From the NCBI RefSeq assembly GCF_040905785.1, contig NZ_JBBDQW010000066.1, positions 1 through 64,000 on the forward strand: a DNA stretch of 64,000 nt. Direction: 5' to 3'. The position numbers were made by a program, and so were the translations under genes. The DNA is from Tistlia sp040905785 (lineage in GTDB: Bacteria > Pseudomonadota > Alphaproteobacteria > Kiloniellales > DSM-21159). Below are positions 7,046-14,807 of the stretch, piece by piece. The notes beneath the pieces were generated by a model. That model had not been told where the DNA came from, ran no database searches, and was given only the letters and a program-made list of their open reading frames with translations. Each line of letters starts with the position of its first letter. Within the stretch, counting starts at the first letter, position 1.

Positions 7046-8647
7046 ATGATACCTAAAGATCGCAAGACGAGCCTCGAGAGCTTTCTGCGCGCTCTGTACC
7101 CTCGAGATGACGATGGGTGCGAGCGCCTTCGAGCGTTCATCAGATCACTCTGGAGCGATTTCGACAGCGCAGGTCTCGCCGACCCCCATGCGTTCCAAGA
7201 GCTCACTGCAGGAGACGAACGCAGATTTCAGGACCGGCTCACTGAAATGCTGCTGGCGAGACATTTCGCCGACTGCGGTTATGGCCTTAGTTCAGGGGCA
7301 GCCGGACCAGATTTGCGAGTCGAGGGGAGTGGGCACACCTTCTGGGTGGAAGCGATAACACCGGGGCCGGCAGAGATTGACCCGGCCCTCCTCTGCCTGG
7401 GCCCAAGCGGTGAGCCTGTCGTGCGCAGTACGCCCTACGACCAGATCAAGCTACGCTGGACGCACGCATTGCACGAGAAGTGGCGAAAGCTCGAGGGCCA
7501 CGAGCGCGGCGGCAAGCCGGGCTATGTCGAGAAGGAGATTGTCGGCGCGGCCGACCCCTACGTGATCGCGATCAATAGCAGCCGGCTCGGGTCACCATTC
7601 GACGCCTTCTACGGCAGCACTCAACGCCCGTTCGCTGTGGAGATGGTCTCAGCGCTGGGTCCGATCACCGTGTCCGTCTCCAGGAAGTCCGGTGACATCT
7701 TGTCCCAAGGCCACCCCTATCGAGGAGCCATCCCGAAAGGCGACGATGGCTCGATCCCCACGGACTCCTTCCTCCAGCCTGCCTACGCCGGCGTCAGCGC
7801 GATCCTCGCCATGCATGTCGATGAGCGCGTGGCGATCGGCAATCCATCGCCCATGGTCGCGGTGCACAATTGCCAAGCCAGGAACCGACTGCCAGCAGGA
7901 ATCTTTAACGTGGACATTGAGTATGAGGTCGAAAAGCTGGGCGACGAGATAGAGGTCAGGACAGTGGCCGGCGGAGATGCTGCGGCGTGGGCATCCCATC
8001 ACGTCTTTTGGTGTCTGCTGCGACGCTCGTTCGTTAAGTCCCGCAGGAATCATAATCCGCGTGTCGGGGGTTCAAGTCCCTCCCCCGCTACCAAGGAACT
8101 AACGAGCAGCCAGCAGCTCGCCCAGGTCAGACACTCCGCGACCTACGCCCTGCGGGGCCCCGAGGTCCTGGCTCCTCTTGGGAATGAGGCGCCGCCCCGG
8201 CGCCCTCCGCCGCGAGCCTATCAAGACGCACAAGAGGCCAAACAGCCCCGCGAGCAGCATCGACAGCCCCGAGGGCTCGGGGACAGAGACGGTGCGCCCG
8301 CTGAGTTGCGTCGTCGTGAAGGAGCCGGACGAGCGGTACCTGTTGGCCAGGTCGTCGGCGTAGATACTGCCGGCGTCGGCCACCAAGACCCCTTGGTTGC
8401 TGGGTTTAAAGGGATCGCTTTGGCTCGGCGGCGACGGCGGCGGTGGTGGCGGCGTCGGATCTGGTGTCAGAGTCGTCTTGACGGCGGCGCTGACGGCCGT
8501 GGCACCGACGGTCGCGGCGCCTCCGACGATCAGGCCGGTCTTGAGCCCCGCCGCCACGCCGGCAGGAGCTCCCGCACCGCCAGTTCCCAGCGTGATTGCT
8601 CCTCCGGCAATCAAGCCGCTCACCACGCCCGCTCCGATGCCGGCTAG
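7046..8647 (+). CDS. uncharacterised protein whose frame runs through an att site
   Basis: The ATG at 7046 opens MIPKDRKTSLESFLRALYP. About 330 residues look like a genuine compact protein; GPDLRVEGSGHTFWVEAI near residues 87-104 resembles the Asp...Glu core of restriction-endonuclease-like folds, without the expected Lys. After residue 330 the frame crosses a tRNA-Met 3' fragment (8046-8093, giving NPRVGGSSPSPATK) and continues antisense to the PEP-CTERM gene to 8647, where composition becomes Arg/Gly/Pro-rich. The true C-terminus probably lay near the att site and its stop was lost, so the last 200 residues are likely spurious. A nuclease-type defence role is possible but unsupported beyond the motif. 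Confidence 0.5.
   Translation: MIPKDRKTSLESFLRALYPRDDDGCERLRAFIRSLWSDFDSAGLADPHAFQELTAGDERRFQDRLTEMLLARHFADCGYGLSSGAAGPDLRVEGSGHTFWVEAITPGPAEIDPALLCLGPSGEPVVRSTPYDQIKLRWTHALHEKWRKLEGHERGGKPGYVEKEIVGAADPYVIAINSSRLGSPFDAFYGSTQRPFAVEMVSALGPITVSVSRKSGDILSQGHPYRGAIPKGDDGSIPTDSFLQPAYAGVSAILAMHVDERVAIGNPSPMVAVHNCQARNRLPAGIFNVDIEYEVEKLGDEIEVRTVAGGDAAAWASHHVFWCLLRRSFVKSRRNHNPRVGGSSPSPATKELTSSQQLAQVRHSATYALRGPEVLAPLGNEAPPRRPPPRAYQDAQEAKQPREQHRQPRGLGDRDGAPAELRRREGAGRAVPVGQVVGVDTAGVGHQDPLVAGFKGIALARRRRRRWWRRRIWCQSRLDGGADGRGTDGRGASDDQAGLEPRRHAGRSSRTASSQRDCSSGNQAAHHARSDAG
8046..8093 (+). other. tRNA-Met(CAT) 3' half, probable attachment-site remnant
   Basis: Contains the anticodon loop ATCATAA, a T-arm (GGGGG, TTCAAGT, CCCTC at 8066-8082), the 3' acceptor strand CCCCGCT, discriminator A and an encoded CCA at 8091-8093. 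The 5' acceptor strand, D-arm and first half of the anticodon stem are absent upstream, so it is not a working tRNA. A tRNA 3' half starting at the anticodon is the usual crossover product of tyrosine-recombinase integration. No integrase gene is visible in the window. Confidence 0.75.
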
Positions 8648-9145
8648 GAACTCCGCGCCGACCACCCAGCCCCAGAACGAGTCGGTCCCGATCTTCGTCT
8701 GCTGCGCGAACTCCATCGTCAGATAGTCCCCGGCCCCGGTATCGAACAGCCACGTTGTGGTGCCGTTCATCAGTAGGGGCTGCGAGCCGAGCAGCCCGCT
8801 TCCGTCGAACGACACCGTCACGTCCGTGCCGTCGCTGCCGCTCAGGATGCCAGTGTAGTTCATGGTGAGGGGCACCCCCCCGAAGACGCCCGCTCCGGCG
8901 TAGCTCCAGCCGGCATCGCTGTAGGCGCCGGACCAGGAGATGCCCCCCGCGCCAATCGCAGCCCCGCCGTTGGTGATCCCATCCGGGTTCAGCAGCGAGT
9001 AGTCGGCCAAGGTCGTCAGGACCGAAGTCGTCGCCTCGGCCGCAGTGATGAGGTTCATCTCCTGCAGGATCGTCGCGGCGTCTGCGCTACCGGCGTGAAG
9101 GGCGATCGGCAGCACCACCAGGACCCCGAGCTTATTGCTGTGCAT
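8099..9145 (-). CDS. PEP-CTERM protein with Gly-rich and Pro-rich segments
   Basis: Secreted protein of 348 residues; the start at 9145 follows AGAGGAAATCGCC and opens MHSNKLGVLVVLPIALHAGS, a signal peptide ending near SADA. The middle contains a hydrophobic, glycine-rich stretch (LIAGGAITLGTGGAGAPAGV, residues about 180-220) and a proline run (TPDPTPPPPPPSPPSQSDP). The sorting signal VPEPSGLSMLLAGLFGLLCV is followed by an unusual 40-residue tail, whereas such proteins normally end within ten residues of the basic cluster. That tail reaches to six bases from the tRNA fragment, so the original stop may have been lost in the integration event. A -24/-12 motif lies at 9202-9216. Confidence 0.8.
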   Translation of the reverse strand: MHSNKLGVLVVLPIALHAGSADAATILQEMNLITAAEATTSVLTTLADYSLLNPDGITNGGAAIGAGGISWSGAYSDAGWSYAGAGVFGGVPLTMNYTGILSGSDGTDVTVSFDGSGLLGSQPLLMNGTTTWLFDTGAGDYLTMEFAQQTKIGTDSFWGWVVGAEFLAGIGAGVVSGLIAGGAITLGTGGAGAPAGVAAGLKTGLIVGGAATVGATAVSAAVKTTLTPDPTPPPPPPSPPSQSDPFKPSNQGVLVADAGSIYADDLANRYRSSGSFTTTQLSGRTVSVPEPSGLSMLLAGLFGLLCVLIGSRRRAPGRRLIPKRSQDLGAPQGVGRGVSDLGELLAAR

Positions 9146-9201
9146 GGCGATTTCCTCTTCTCACAGACTGAATTCACCGTGCCTTAAGAGGGTGTTTTCT
9201 T

Positions 9202-9216
9202 GCAAGATTCGAGCCA
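9202..9216 (-). promoter_or_regulatory. sigma-54 (-24/-12) promoter
   Basis: Minus-strand TGGCTCGAATCTTGC keeps GG and GC at the correct spacing with one change in TGGCAC. It lies 56 bases before the PEP-CTERM start at 9145. Confidence 0.55.
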
Positions 9217-9592
9217 AACACGATCGGTACAACATTTCATATACTTGGCAGGTACTTCTCGCGATGACGTAACGGAAGCTGTAAGCTCACCCGTCACTGT
9301 TGCGTTGACACGACGACAAAATGTAAGGCCTGCTGACTACTTGATAATCGCGACAGGCGGTTCACCACCAGCCGGGACGCGAGGATGCAGCAACAGGTGT
9401 CAGCCGACCCACGACTACGGCTCTGCTACCGAGCCGACGCCTGCCACGCGGGCCCAACCCGTCGCCGGGATGACCCGTCGCAAACACACCTCACGCTCGT
9501 CACCTGAGGCGCCCCCCCTTCGCGGTCCGAGCTGACGGGTGTATCATCCGATCCGGCCGTGGTCGCGCAGGCCACGGTCTTCAGAGGTTCCG
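9217..9592. other. divergent intergenic region, no gene seen
   Basis: Lies between the PEP-CTERM gene and the methyltransferase gene. A loose CGTCA...TTGAC pair (9292-9309) resembles the palindromes at 5542-5588 with a longer spacer, but the match is weak. No RNA gene or repeat copy seen. Confidence 0.4.
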
Positions 9593-10402
9593 ATGGCGAC
9601 GACCTCTCGTCACGACGCCTGGGCGGCCGGCGACAGCTATGACGCCTACATGGGCCGGTGGAGCCGGCCGGTCGCGGCCCGCTTCCTCGACTGGCTGGCC
9701 CTGCCGAGCGGCCTGGACTGGCTGGAGCTTGGCTGCGGCACCGGGGCCATGACGGCCGCCGTCGTCCGGCAGTGCGAGCCGGCGAGCCTCGTCGCCGTCG
9801 ATCCTTCCGAAGGCTTCCTGGCCAAGGCCCGGCAGAACGTCGACGACCCGCGCGTGGAGTTTCGCGTCGGCGACGCCGGCAGCCTCGCGTCCCAGCCCTC
9901 GGGCAGCCGGGATGTCGCGGTTGCGGCGCTGGTCATCAACTTCATCCCCGACCGGGCTGGGGCGCTGCGCGAGATGAAGCGGATCGTCCGCCCAGGCGGC
10001 ACGGTCGGCTTCTACGTCTGGGACTACCCCGGCGGCGGGGTCGAGTTCATGCGCGCGTTCTGGACCGCGGCCATCGCACTCGACCCCATGGCCCGCGACC
10101 TGACCGAAGACCGGCGCTTCCCGTTCTGCACCCGCGAGGCCCTTGTCGACTTGGCCCGGCAGGCCGGCCTCGGCGCTCTCGAGCTCACCGCCATCGAATC
10201 CGCTTCGGTGTTCCGGGACTTCGACGACTACTGGCGCCCCTTCACGCTGGGCGCCGGCCCCGCGCCGGGCTACTGCGCGAGCCTTTCGCCCGAGGCACGC
10301 GAGCGTCTGAGGCAGAGCCTGTACGACAGCCTGCCTCGACAGGAGGACGGCGCGATCGCGCTCGGCACGAGGGCCTGGGCCGTGAAGGCGCGCGTGGGCT
10401 GA
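9593..10402 (+). CDS. class I SAM-dependent methyltransferase
   Basis: Protein of 269 residues; the ATG at 9593 (after AGAGGTT) was chosen over an in-frame start at 9539. SAM-binding motif I is LELGCGTGAMTAAVV (about residues 44-58), the acidic motif II is LVAVDPSEGFL, and VRPGGTVGFYVWDYPGGGVE is the post-motif strand. This layout is that of the UbiE/Methyltransf_11 group, whose members methylate many small molecules; the substrate cannot be read. It stands alone, flanked by two PEP-CTERM genes and mobile-DNA remnants. Confidence 0.85.
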   Translation: MATTSRHDAWAAGDSYDAYMGRWSRPVAARFLDWLALPSGLDWLELGCGTGAMTAAVVRQCEPASLVAVDPSEGFLAKARQNVDDPRVEFRVGDAGSLASQPSGSRDVAVAALVINFIPDRAGALREMKRIVRPGGTVGFYVWDYPGGGVEFMRAFWTAAIALDPMARDLTEDRRFPFCTREALVDLARQAGLGALELTAIESASVFRDFDDYWRPFTLGAGPAPGYCASLSPEARERLRQSLYDSLPRQEDGAIALGTRAWAVKARVG

Positions 10403-10474
10403 CGCCGGCGCGCGTTCACCAGTCCTGGGCGTTTTGAAGGGTCACGACCGGGCGCTCCGTGGATTGGCACACCC

Positions 10475-10533
10475 GGCAGGCACGCCTGCCAGGAGATGTT
10501 GTCCCATGCGTCCGGTACGATCCGTCAACTTTG
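10475..10533 (-). mobile_element. IS481-like end, copy 3 (diverged)
   Basis: Shares the segment from GCACGCCTGCCAGGAG through CCGGTACGATCCGTCAA with the copies at 4069 and 6743, with several changes, and lacks the transposase start codons. It lies 70 bases after the methyltransferase gene. Confidence 0.5.
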
Positions 10534-10841
10534 TCTCGGGGTCGCTCATCTTAGCAAACTCCCACGCTTGCGAAGGCACTGTGGGCCTTCGCAGGCGGCT
10601 TTCGGCGACTCGTGGAGCGCAAGGTCGCCGGACGGCGTGGATCGGCTCAGGGAGGTGATCCAGCACGACAAGGCCGCCCCGGATCAGCTCCGCCGTCACG
10701 ATAGCGCCCGTTCCGCGGTCCTCATCGGACGGCTACCTTACATTACACCTGATACCAAAACGTCCGGATCTTTGACACACTGGACGCGCCTACAATGACC
10801 GGTGTTTGGTTAACCTATTGAACTAGATGGGGACGAACCTT

Positions 10842-10856
10842 TGGCACGACGCTTGC
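10842..10856 (+). promoter_or_regulatory. sigma-54 (-24/-12) promoter
   Basis: TGGCACGACGCTTGC is a full consensus match (TGGCAC-N5-TTGC). It lies 90 bases upstream of the PEP-CTERM start at 10947 and is the best of the five such motifs here. Confidence 0.7.
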
Positions 10857-10946
10857 GTAAATTTGCAACTAAATAGGACGGGTACGAGCCGTACTTGGTC
10901 GGCTATGGCAGGCTTGGCACCGTCTCTCTCGTGCGGGAGGTGCGCT

Positions 10947-11831
10947 ATGATGCGAAATCTGCTTGCCGCGGCAACAGTCAGAGTGACGCTGCATAGGTCC
11001 CAGAACCTACTAAAATCTGCGATTGAGGCGATCGGTACTGCGAGTGCCTCTCATGCTATGAACCGACAAGCCGCGGCCCACGTTTGGCGCCTCGTCGTGC
11101 CCGCACTGCTTTTTGCCACACTCGCCATTGATCCGGTCCCTGCGAACTCGGCCATCATTGGCATCAATAATCCGAGTTTTGAGCTCGCCGACCCGAACTC
11201 AGGGAAGCCACTGAACTGGGATGTTGCGGGAGTTGTGTCGGCAGGAGTCCAATTTAACATAGCATCCCCACCTCGAGAAGGTGACCGCGCCGCGATATTG
11301 ACGGCCAGCCCCTCCCTTCGGGTTCCAAGAGAGCAACTCGAGTTACTCCTTGAGCTTCCAGCAGGTCGTCTCAATACGCTCGGGCAAGGAACCGTCGATG
11401 GCGGTTCTGCGCTTGCCCAGACGGTTGCGCTTCCTGCCGGCAAACGTCTCGTGTTTGATTTCGACTTTGGCATCTTCAACTTTCAAAACACTCAAGATTT
11501 CGCACTCTTCTCGATAACGCGAGAGTTCTTGCCTGGGCTATTTTTTGACGAAGAGGTTTTTGTACTCGCCGACACTGACTCGTTATTGACAATTCCGCCC
11601 GGTGACAGATTTCCCGAAACGAGCTACCGCCGATTTGTCTTGCCCATCACAGAGACCGCTATCTACCGGATTGGTTTCGCCGTTGTGAACGCGAATGGGA
11701 ACCAGGTACAGTCCGCGCTGGCGGTGGATTGGGTCAGGGTTGTCCCTGAACCCCCGACTTTCGTGGTTCTATTGTGCGGACTGTGCATGGCGTTGTGCTC
11801 CATTTGGCGGCGTCGAGGCACCTCGGCGTAG
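10947..11831 (+). CDS. PEP-CTERM sorting-domain protein
   Basis: Protein of 294 residues from the ATG at 10947, preferred because GGGAGGTGCGCT sits just before it. An alternative ATG at 11058 has no clear ribosome site but would put the signal peptide (VWRLVVPALLFATLAIDPVP, cleavage near ANSA) at the very N-terminus, so the start is undecided. The body begins IIGINNPSFELADPNSGKPL, a pattern common at the start of carbohydrate-binding-like beta-sandwich domains in PEP-CTERM proteins. The sorting signal is VPEPPTFVVLLCGLCMALC then SIWRRRG. A consensus sigma-54 motif lies upstream. GC is visibly lower than in the core genes. Confidence 0.8.
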   Translation: MMRNLLAAATVRVTLHRSQNLLKSAIEAIGTASASHAMNRQAAAHVWRLVVPALLFATLAIDPVPANSAIIGINNPSFELADPNSGKPLNWDVAGVVSAGVQFNIASPPREGDRAAILTASPSLRVPREQLELLLELPAGRLNTLGQGTVDGGSALAQTVALPAGKRLVFDFDFGIFNFQNTQDFALFSITREFLPGLFFDEEVFVLADTDSLLTIPPGDRFPETSYRRFVLPITETAIYRIGFAVVNANGNQVQSALAVDWVRVVPEPPTFVVLLCGLCMALCSIWRRRGTSA

Positions 11832-12008
11832 GTTGGCGGTGAGGAAGGGGCGTCCCAAGGTTGCTAGGACTCCCCCTTCGTCGCTGGAACGCATTGATGC
11901 AGCGCAAGAAGAGCAGCTCAGTACCCCCATTTGACGCATGTCAGGGTCAAATATCGGCCAGTCCTGTGGGTATCAGCCCTCATAATCCGAAGCTCGCAGT
12001 TTCGTCGG

Positions 12009-12230
12009 CGCTTCCAATGCAAGCAAGAAGCAGCCCGCCCCGGCGTCGCCTCATGAGCCGGCTGGCTGGGCGGTAGACCGCCCGCGCCGTGGGGCGCCAC
12101 TGTAAGACCAGCGGACGCCGTCGGGGGGGCATCGCCGCCGACATCGTAAAGCAGCCCGACTGCCTCGGGTGCCCTTGCGCCGGCTGCTGACGCCCTCGCA
12201 CGGCGACATCCTGGTCGAGCCGCGACCGCG
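12009..12230. repeat. 222-bp dispersed repeat, copy B
   Basis: Near-identical to 3742-3963 in the same orientation. Here it is not next to a gene start: the nearest gene on its left ends at 11831 and runs toward it. The IS481-like end at 12291 follows 60 bases later. Confidence 0.85.
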
Positions 12231-12290
12231 CAGGGGAGCAGCGCGGGGGCGGCCGTCGGCAGTCCGAGCAGTGCTGGACCAGGACGGCTC

Positions 12291-12336
12291 CTGCCAAGAG
12301 GTGCTACCCATGTTTCCGGTACGATCCGTCACCTAT
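12291..12336 (-). mobile_element. IS481-like end, copy 4
   Basis: Keeps the core from CTGCCAAGAGGTG to CCGGTACGATCCGTCACC. On the minus strand it supplies the last residues and stop codon of the broken lipoprotein gene 12304-12694 (ending DGSYRKHG), showing that the mobile DNA joined or deleted into that gene. Confidence 0.6.
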
Positions 12337-12694
12337 CAGCCGGACCTTGTTCGAGCGCAGGATCAGCACCCGGTCGCCGACCGCCAGCCCCTCGTCGTCG
12401 ATCTGGACAACGGCGATCGTCTGGCCGTTGTCCTGCCGGACCACGAACTCCTTGGCTCCGGCCCGGCTCAGCTGCGCCTCCGCGACCGCGCCGACAAGGC
12501 CGCCGGCCACCGCACCGCCGACGGCGCCGATGATGTTGGTCCGTACGCTGCCGCCGAGCGGCCCGGCCCATCTCCGAGCGGGAGTAAGTGCTGGCGTTCG
12601 GCGGCTGCAGGCAGCCCGCGAGCAGGCCGCCCGCTAGCAGACAGAGGGCGAGCAGCGGCGCGAGTGGGCGGGCCGCTCTCACGTGACGGGGCAT
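12304..12694 (-). pseudogene. broken SlyB-like glycine-zipper outer-membrane lipoprotein
   Basis: The start at 12694 gives a lipoprotein signal (PLLALCLLAGGLLAGCLQPP, lipobox LAGC) and the typical SlyB opening NASTYSRSEMGRA. The family's glycine-zipper (RTNIIGAVGGAVAGGLVGAV) and C-terminal strand region (VVQIDDEGLAVGDRVLILRS) continue in another reading frame. In intact homologues roughly 40 residues lie between these blocks, so a deletion with frameshift has removed them. The C-terminus is fused to the IS481-like end at 12291-12336. Its start overlaps the end of the preceding lipoprotein gene by 16 bases, so the two were an operon. Confidence 0.7.
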
Positions 12695-13224
12695 TCGTCC
12701 TCGAGGCCCTGCCTGAAGCCGGGGTCCCTGAGCAGCTGGCCGATGTTGTCCGAAACCAGCTTGTTCAGGTTCGCGATGATCACCTCCGCCGGGACGAACT
12801 TGCTGGCGTTGAACTTCGTCCCGTAGGTGCTGTCGAGCAGCGCCGTGCCGTCCGAGCCGTAGAGGATGTAGCGGATGTCCGTCATGTAGTCGCTGCTGAA
12901 GCCCAGCGAGTTCAGCCGAAAGCGATTGACCTCCCCGGTGAGGCGGCAGTCCCCGCGCAGCTTGACGCCTGCCACGCGCAGTTCCTGCGCCACGGCGACA
13001 GCGACGAAGCGTCCGACCGGCTCGGTCAGATGAAGCGACCCGAGCGCCGCCTCCTCGATCTCGTCCTGCGCCACGCCCTCCGGCGGGAAATAGCCGAAGT
13101 CATCCACGGTCAGCGCCCCTTCCAGCTCCTGCGTGTTCTGCGGCACGTAGGTCAAGGAAATGCGCGGCTGCGCGCAGGCGCCCAGAATCAAACAACCGAC
13201 CAGCATCAGGAATGTCGGTTTCAC
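12679..13224 (-). CDS. putative outer-membrane lipoprotein
   Basis: Protein of 181 residues from a GTG at 13224 (after GGGGGTAGGGG); an ATG at 13206 is possible. The N-terminus VKPTFLMLVGCLILGACAQP has a lipobox (LGAC), so a lipid-anchored periplasmic or outer-membrane protein is expected. The body (FVAVAVAQELRVAGVKLRGD, then LTGEVNRFRL) resembles the auxiliary lipoproteins of the YajG/LptE-like kind, in which a VAxALxxEL helix precedes a beta strand; the match is by pattern only. It sits just upstream of the SlyB-like pseudogene. Confidence 0.65.
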   Translation of the reverse strand: MKPTFLMLVGCLILGACAQPRISLTYVPQNTQELEGALTVDDFGYFPPEGVAQDEIEEAALGSLHLTEPVGRFVAVAVAQELRVAGVKLRGDCRLTGEVNRFRLNSLGFSSDYMTDIRYILYGSDGTALLDSTYGTKFNASKFVPAEVIIANLNKLVSDNIGQLLRDPGFRQGLEDECPVT

Positions 13225-13489
13225 GCCCCCTACCCCCGAGAAAAACCAGCCCCAGCCCCAACTTAGGCGATCATGCAGCCCCGATCCAGCGTCTTTGCGG
13301 TGCACACGCAAGACCGCCTGCACCGCTTCCACGGGGCCTCGCCCTTGCAATGTCGAACCCGACCCCGCACCCTCGGTGCCCCGCGAAGCTGCGGGTTGCG
13401 GGGGCCGACATCCCGCGGTCGCCAACGGTTCCCGACGGTGGAGTGCGGCGGCCGCAGGCGCTCCCAGGACGGGCGACGGATAGGGCGCT

Positions 13490-14665
13490 ATGGCGCGAGA
13501 GCCGGAAACCACACCCAGCGATCGGCCTGCCCAGGCCCAACTGGAATCCGCGGCGGACTCGAACCACGCCACGGAGCTCAGGATCGTCCTGCCGTTCGGC
13601 TCTCTCGCCATGTTCGCGAGCCTCGTCTCGCTCGCGGTCTGCTACGGCATCAATCTCGCGCGGGCCATCTTTGACGTCGCCTTGCCGATCAATCCCCATC
13701 TCCAGGGCGTCATCATGTGGGGCTTCGCGCTGCTCGCCGTCTATGCGCTCTGGCGCGACCGGCGCACCCACGCCAACAGCCTTCCCATCGCGCTTGGCGG
13801 CGCCGGCGCTGCGGTGCTGATCGCCACGCTCTATCTCAACTACGACACGCGCGTGGAGGCCCTGGCCTATGTGCTGATCGTCATCGCCGCGCTGCTCAAC
13901 CAGAACGCATTCCTGGTCACGCTGAACCGGACGGTGCGACGGCAGGCGCAGGAGATCGAGGCCCTCAACCGCCACCTGGCGCAAACGGTCGAGAGCCAGG
14001 ACCACGAGATCGACCGCCTCGGCCGATTGAAGCAGTTCCTGGCACCGCAGGTGGCCGAGCTGGTCGTGGCCGAAAAGGACACGCACGTCCTCGACACCCA
14101 TCGGCGCTACATCGCCTGCCTCTTCTGCGACCTCCGGAGCTTCACCGCCGCGGCCGAAAGGGCCGAACCCGAGGAGGTGATCGAAATCCTGCAGGCTTTC
14201 CACGATCGCGTCGGCGAGCTCGTGCTCGAGCACCGGGGGACGATCGGCTTCCGCGCCGGCGACGGCCTGATGGCCTTCTTCAACGATCCCCTTCCCTGCG
14301 CGGAACCGGTGCTGGACGCCGTGCGCCTGGGCCTCGACATCCGCAGCGCGTTCGAGGCGCTGCGCGCCTCCTGGCCGGTCTGCGGCGGGTCGATCGGCCT
14401 CGGGATCGGGATTGGCAGCGGATACGCGACCCTGGGGCTGATCGGCTTCCGGGGTCGCGCCGACTACACCGCCGTCGGCAGGGTCGTGAACGTCGCTTCT
14501 CGGCTCTGCGATCGTGCCGCCGACGGCGAAATCCTTCTGGGCCAGCGCGCCTACCAGGACGTGGAGGCGCGTGTCGACGCCGAGCCGCTGGGTGCGGCCG
14601 ATTTGAAGGGCGTGACGTCGCCGGTGGAGATCCATCGCTTGCGCGCCCTGCGCCAGACCGAGTGA
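13490..14665 (+). CDS. membrane-anchored class III adenylate/guanylate cyclase
   Basis: Protein of 391 residues. Three or four hydrophobic segments (about residues 31-125: VLPFGSLAMFASLVSLAVCY, GVIMWGFALLAVYAL, ALGGAGAAVLIATLYL, ALAYVLIVIAALL) are followed by a coiled coil (QAQEIEALNRHLAQTVESQD) and a class III catalytic domain from about residue 205. Metal-binding Asp214 (LFCDLRSFT) and Asp258 (AGDGLMAFFN) and the Asn334/Arg338 pair (NVASRL) are present. The substrate-selecting position before the second Asp is FRAGDG rather than the usual KxxGD, as in the GDG(L/M)M(A/V)FFNDP subgroup, so nucleotide choice is uncertain. It probably converts a membrane signal into cyclic nucleotide. Confidence 0.85.
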   Translation: MAREPETTPSDRPAQAQLESAADSNHATELRIVLPFGSLAMFASLVSLAVCYGINLARAIFDVALPINPHLQGVIMWGFALLAVYALWRDRRTHANSLPIALGGAGAAVLIATLYLNYDTRVEALAYVLIVIAALLNQNAFLVTLNRTVRRQAQEIEALNRHLAQTVESQDHEIDRLGRLKQFLAPQVAELVVAEKDTHVLDTHRRYIACLFCDLRSFTAAAERAEPEEVIEILQAFHDRVGELVLEHRGTIGFRAGDGLMAFFNDPLPCAEPVLDAVRLGLDIRSAFEALRASWPVCGGSIGLGIGIGSGYATLGLIGFRGRADYTAVGRVVNVASRLCDRAADGEILLGQRAYQDVEARVDAEPLGAADLKGVTSPVEIHRLRALRQTE

Positions 14666-14775
14666 TCAGGGGCAGGCGTCCGCCCGAGACGCTCGCCCGG
14701 GTCTCGGACCGCTCGCCTGGCCGACCGCTCGCCGGGCGCGCTTCGCACGGAAAATTCCGGGAAGCGCTTGTTCAG

Positions 14776-14807
14776 GCGGCATCCGCCCGCAAGGGCGGGC
14801 GGGCCGC
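14776..14807. terminator. GC hairpin between convergent genes
   Basis: CCGCCCGC/GCGGGCGG forms a perfect 8-bp stem with loop AAGG (14783-14802), extended by GCGGC/GCCGC outside a two-base bulge. It lies between the cyclase gene (ending 14665) and the convergent small gene ending at 14808. No T run is present on either side. Confidence 0.4.

Noticed and set aside
8046..8093. Functional tRNA-Met gene
   Set aside because: No 5' acceptor strand, D-arm or complete anticodon stem precedes the fragment.
12169..13266. 365-codon + strand frame
   Set aside because: It runs through the IS481-like end and antisense to two lipoprotein genes with clear lipoboxes; composition is that of a shadow frame.
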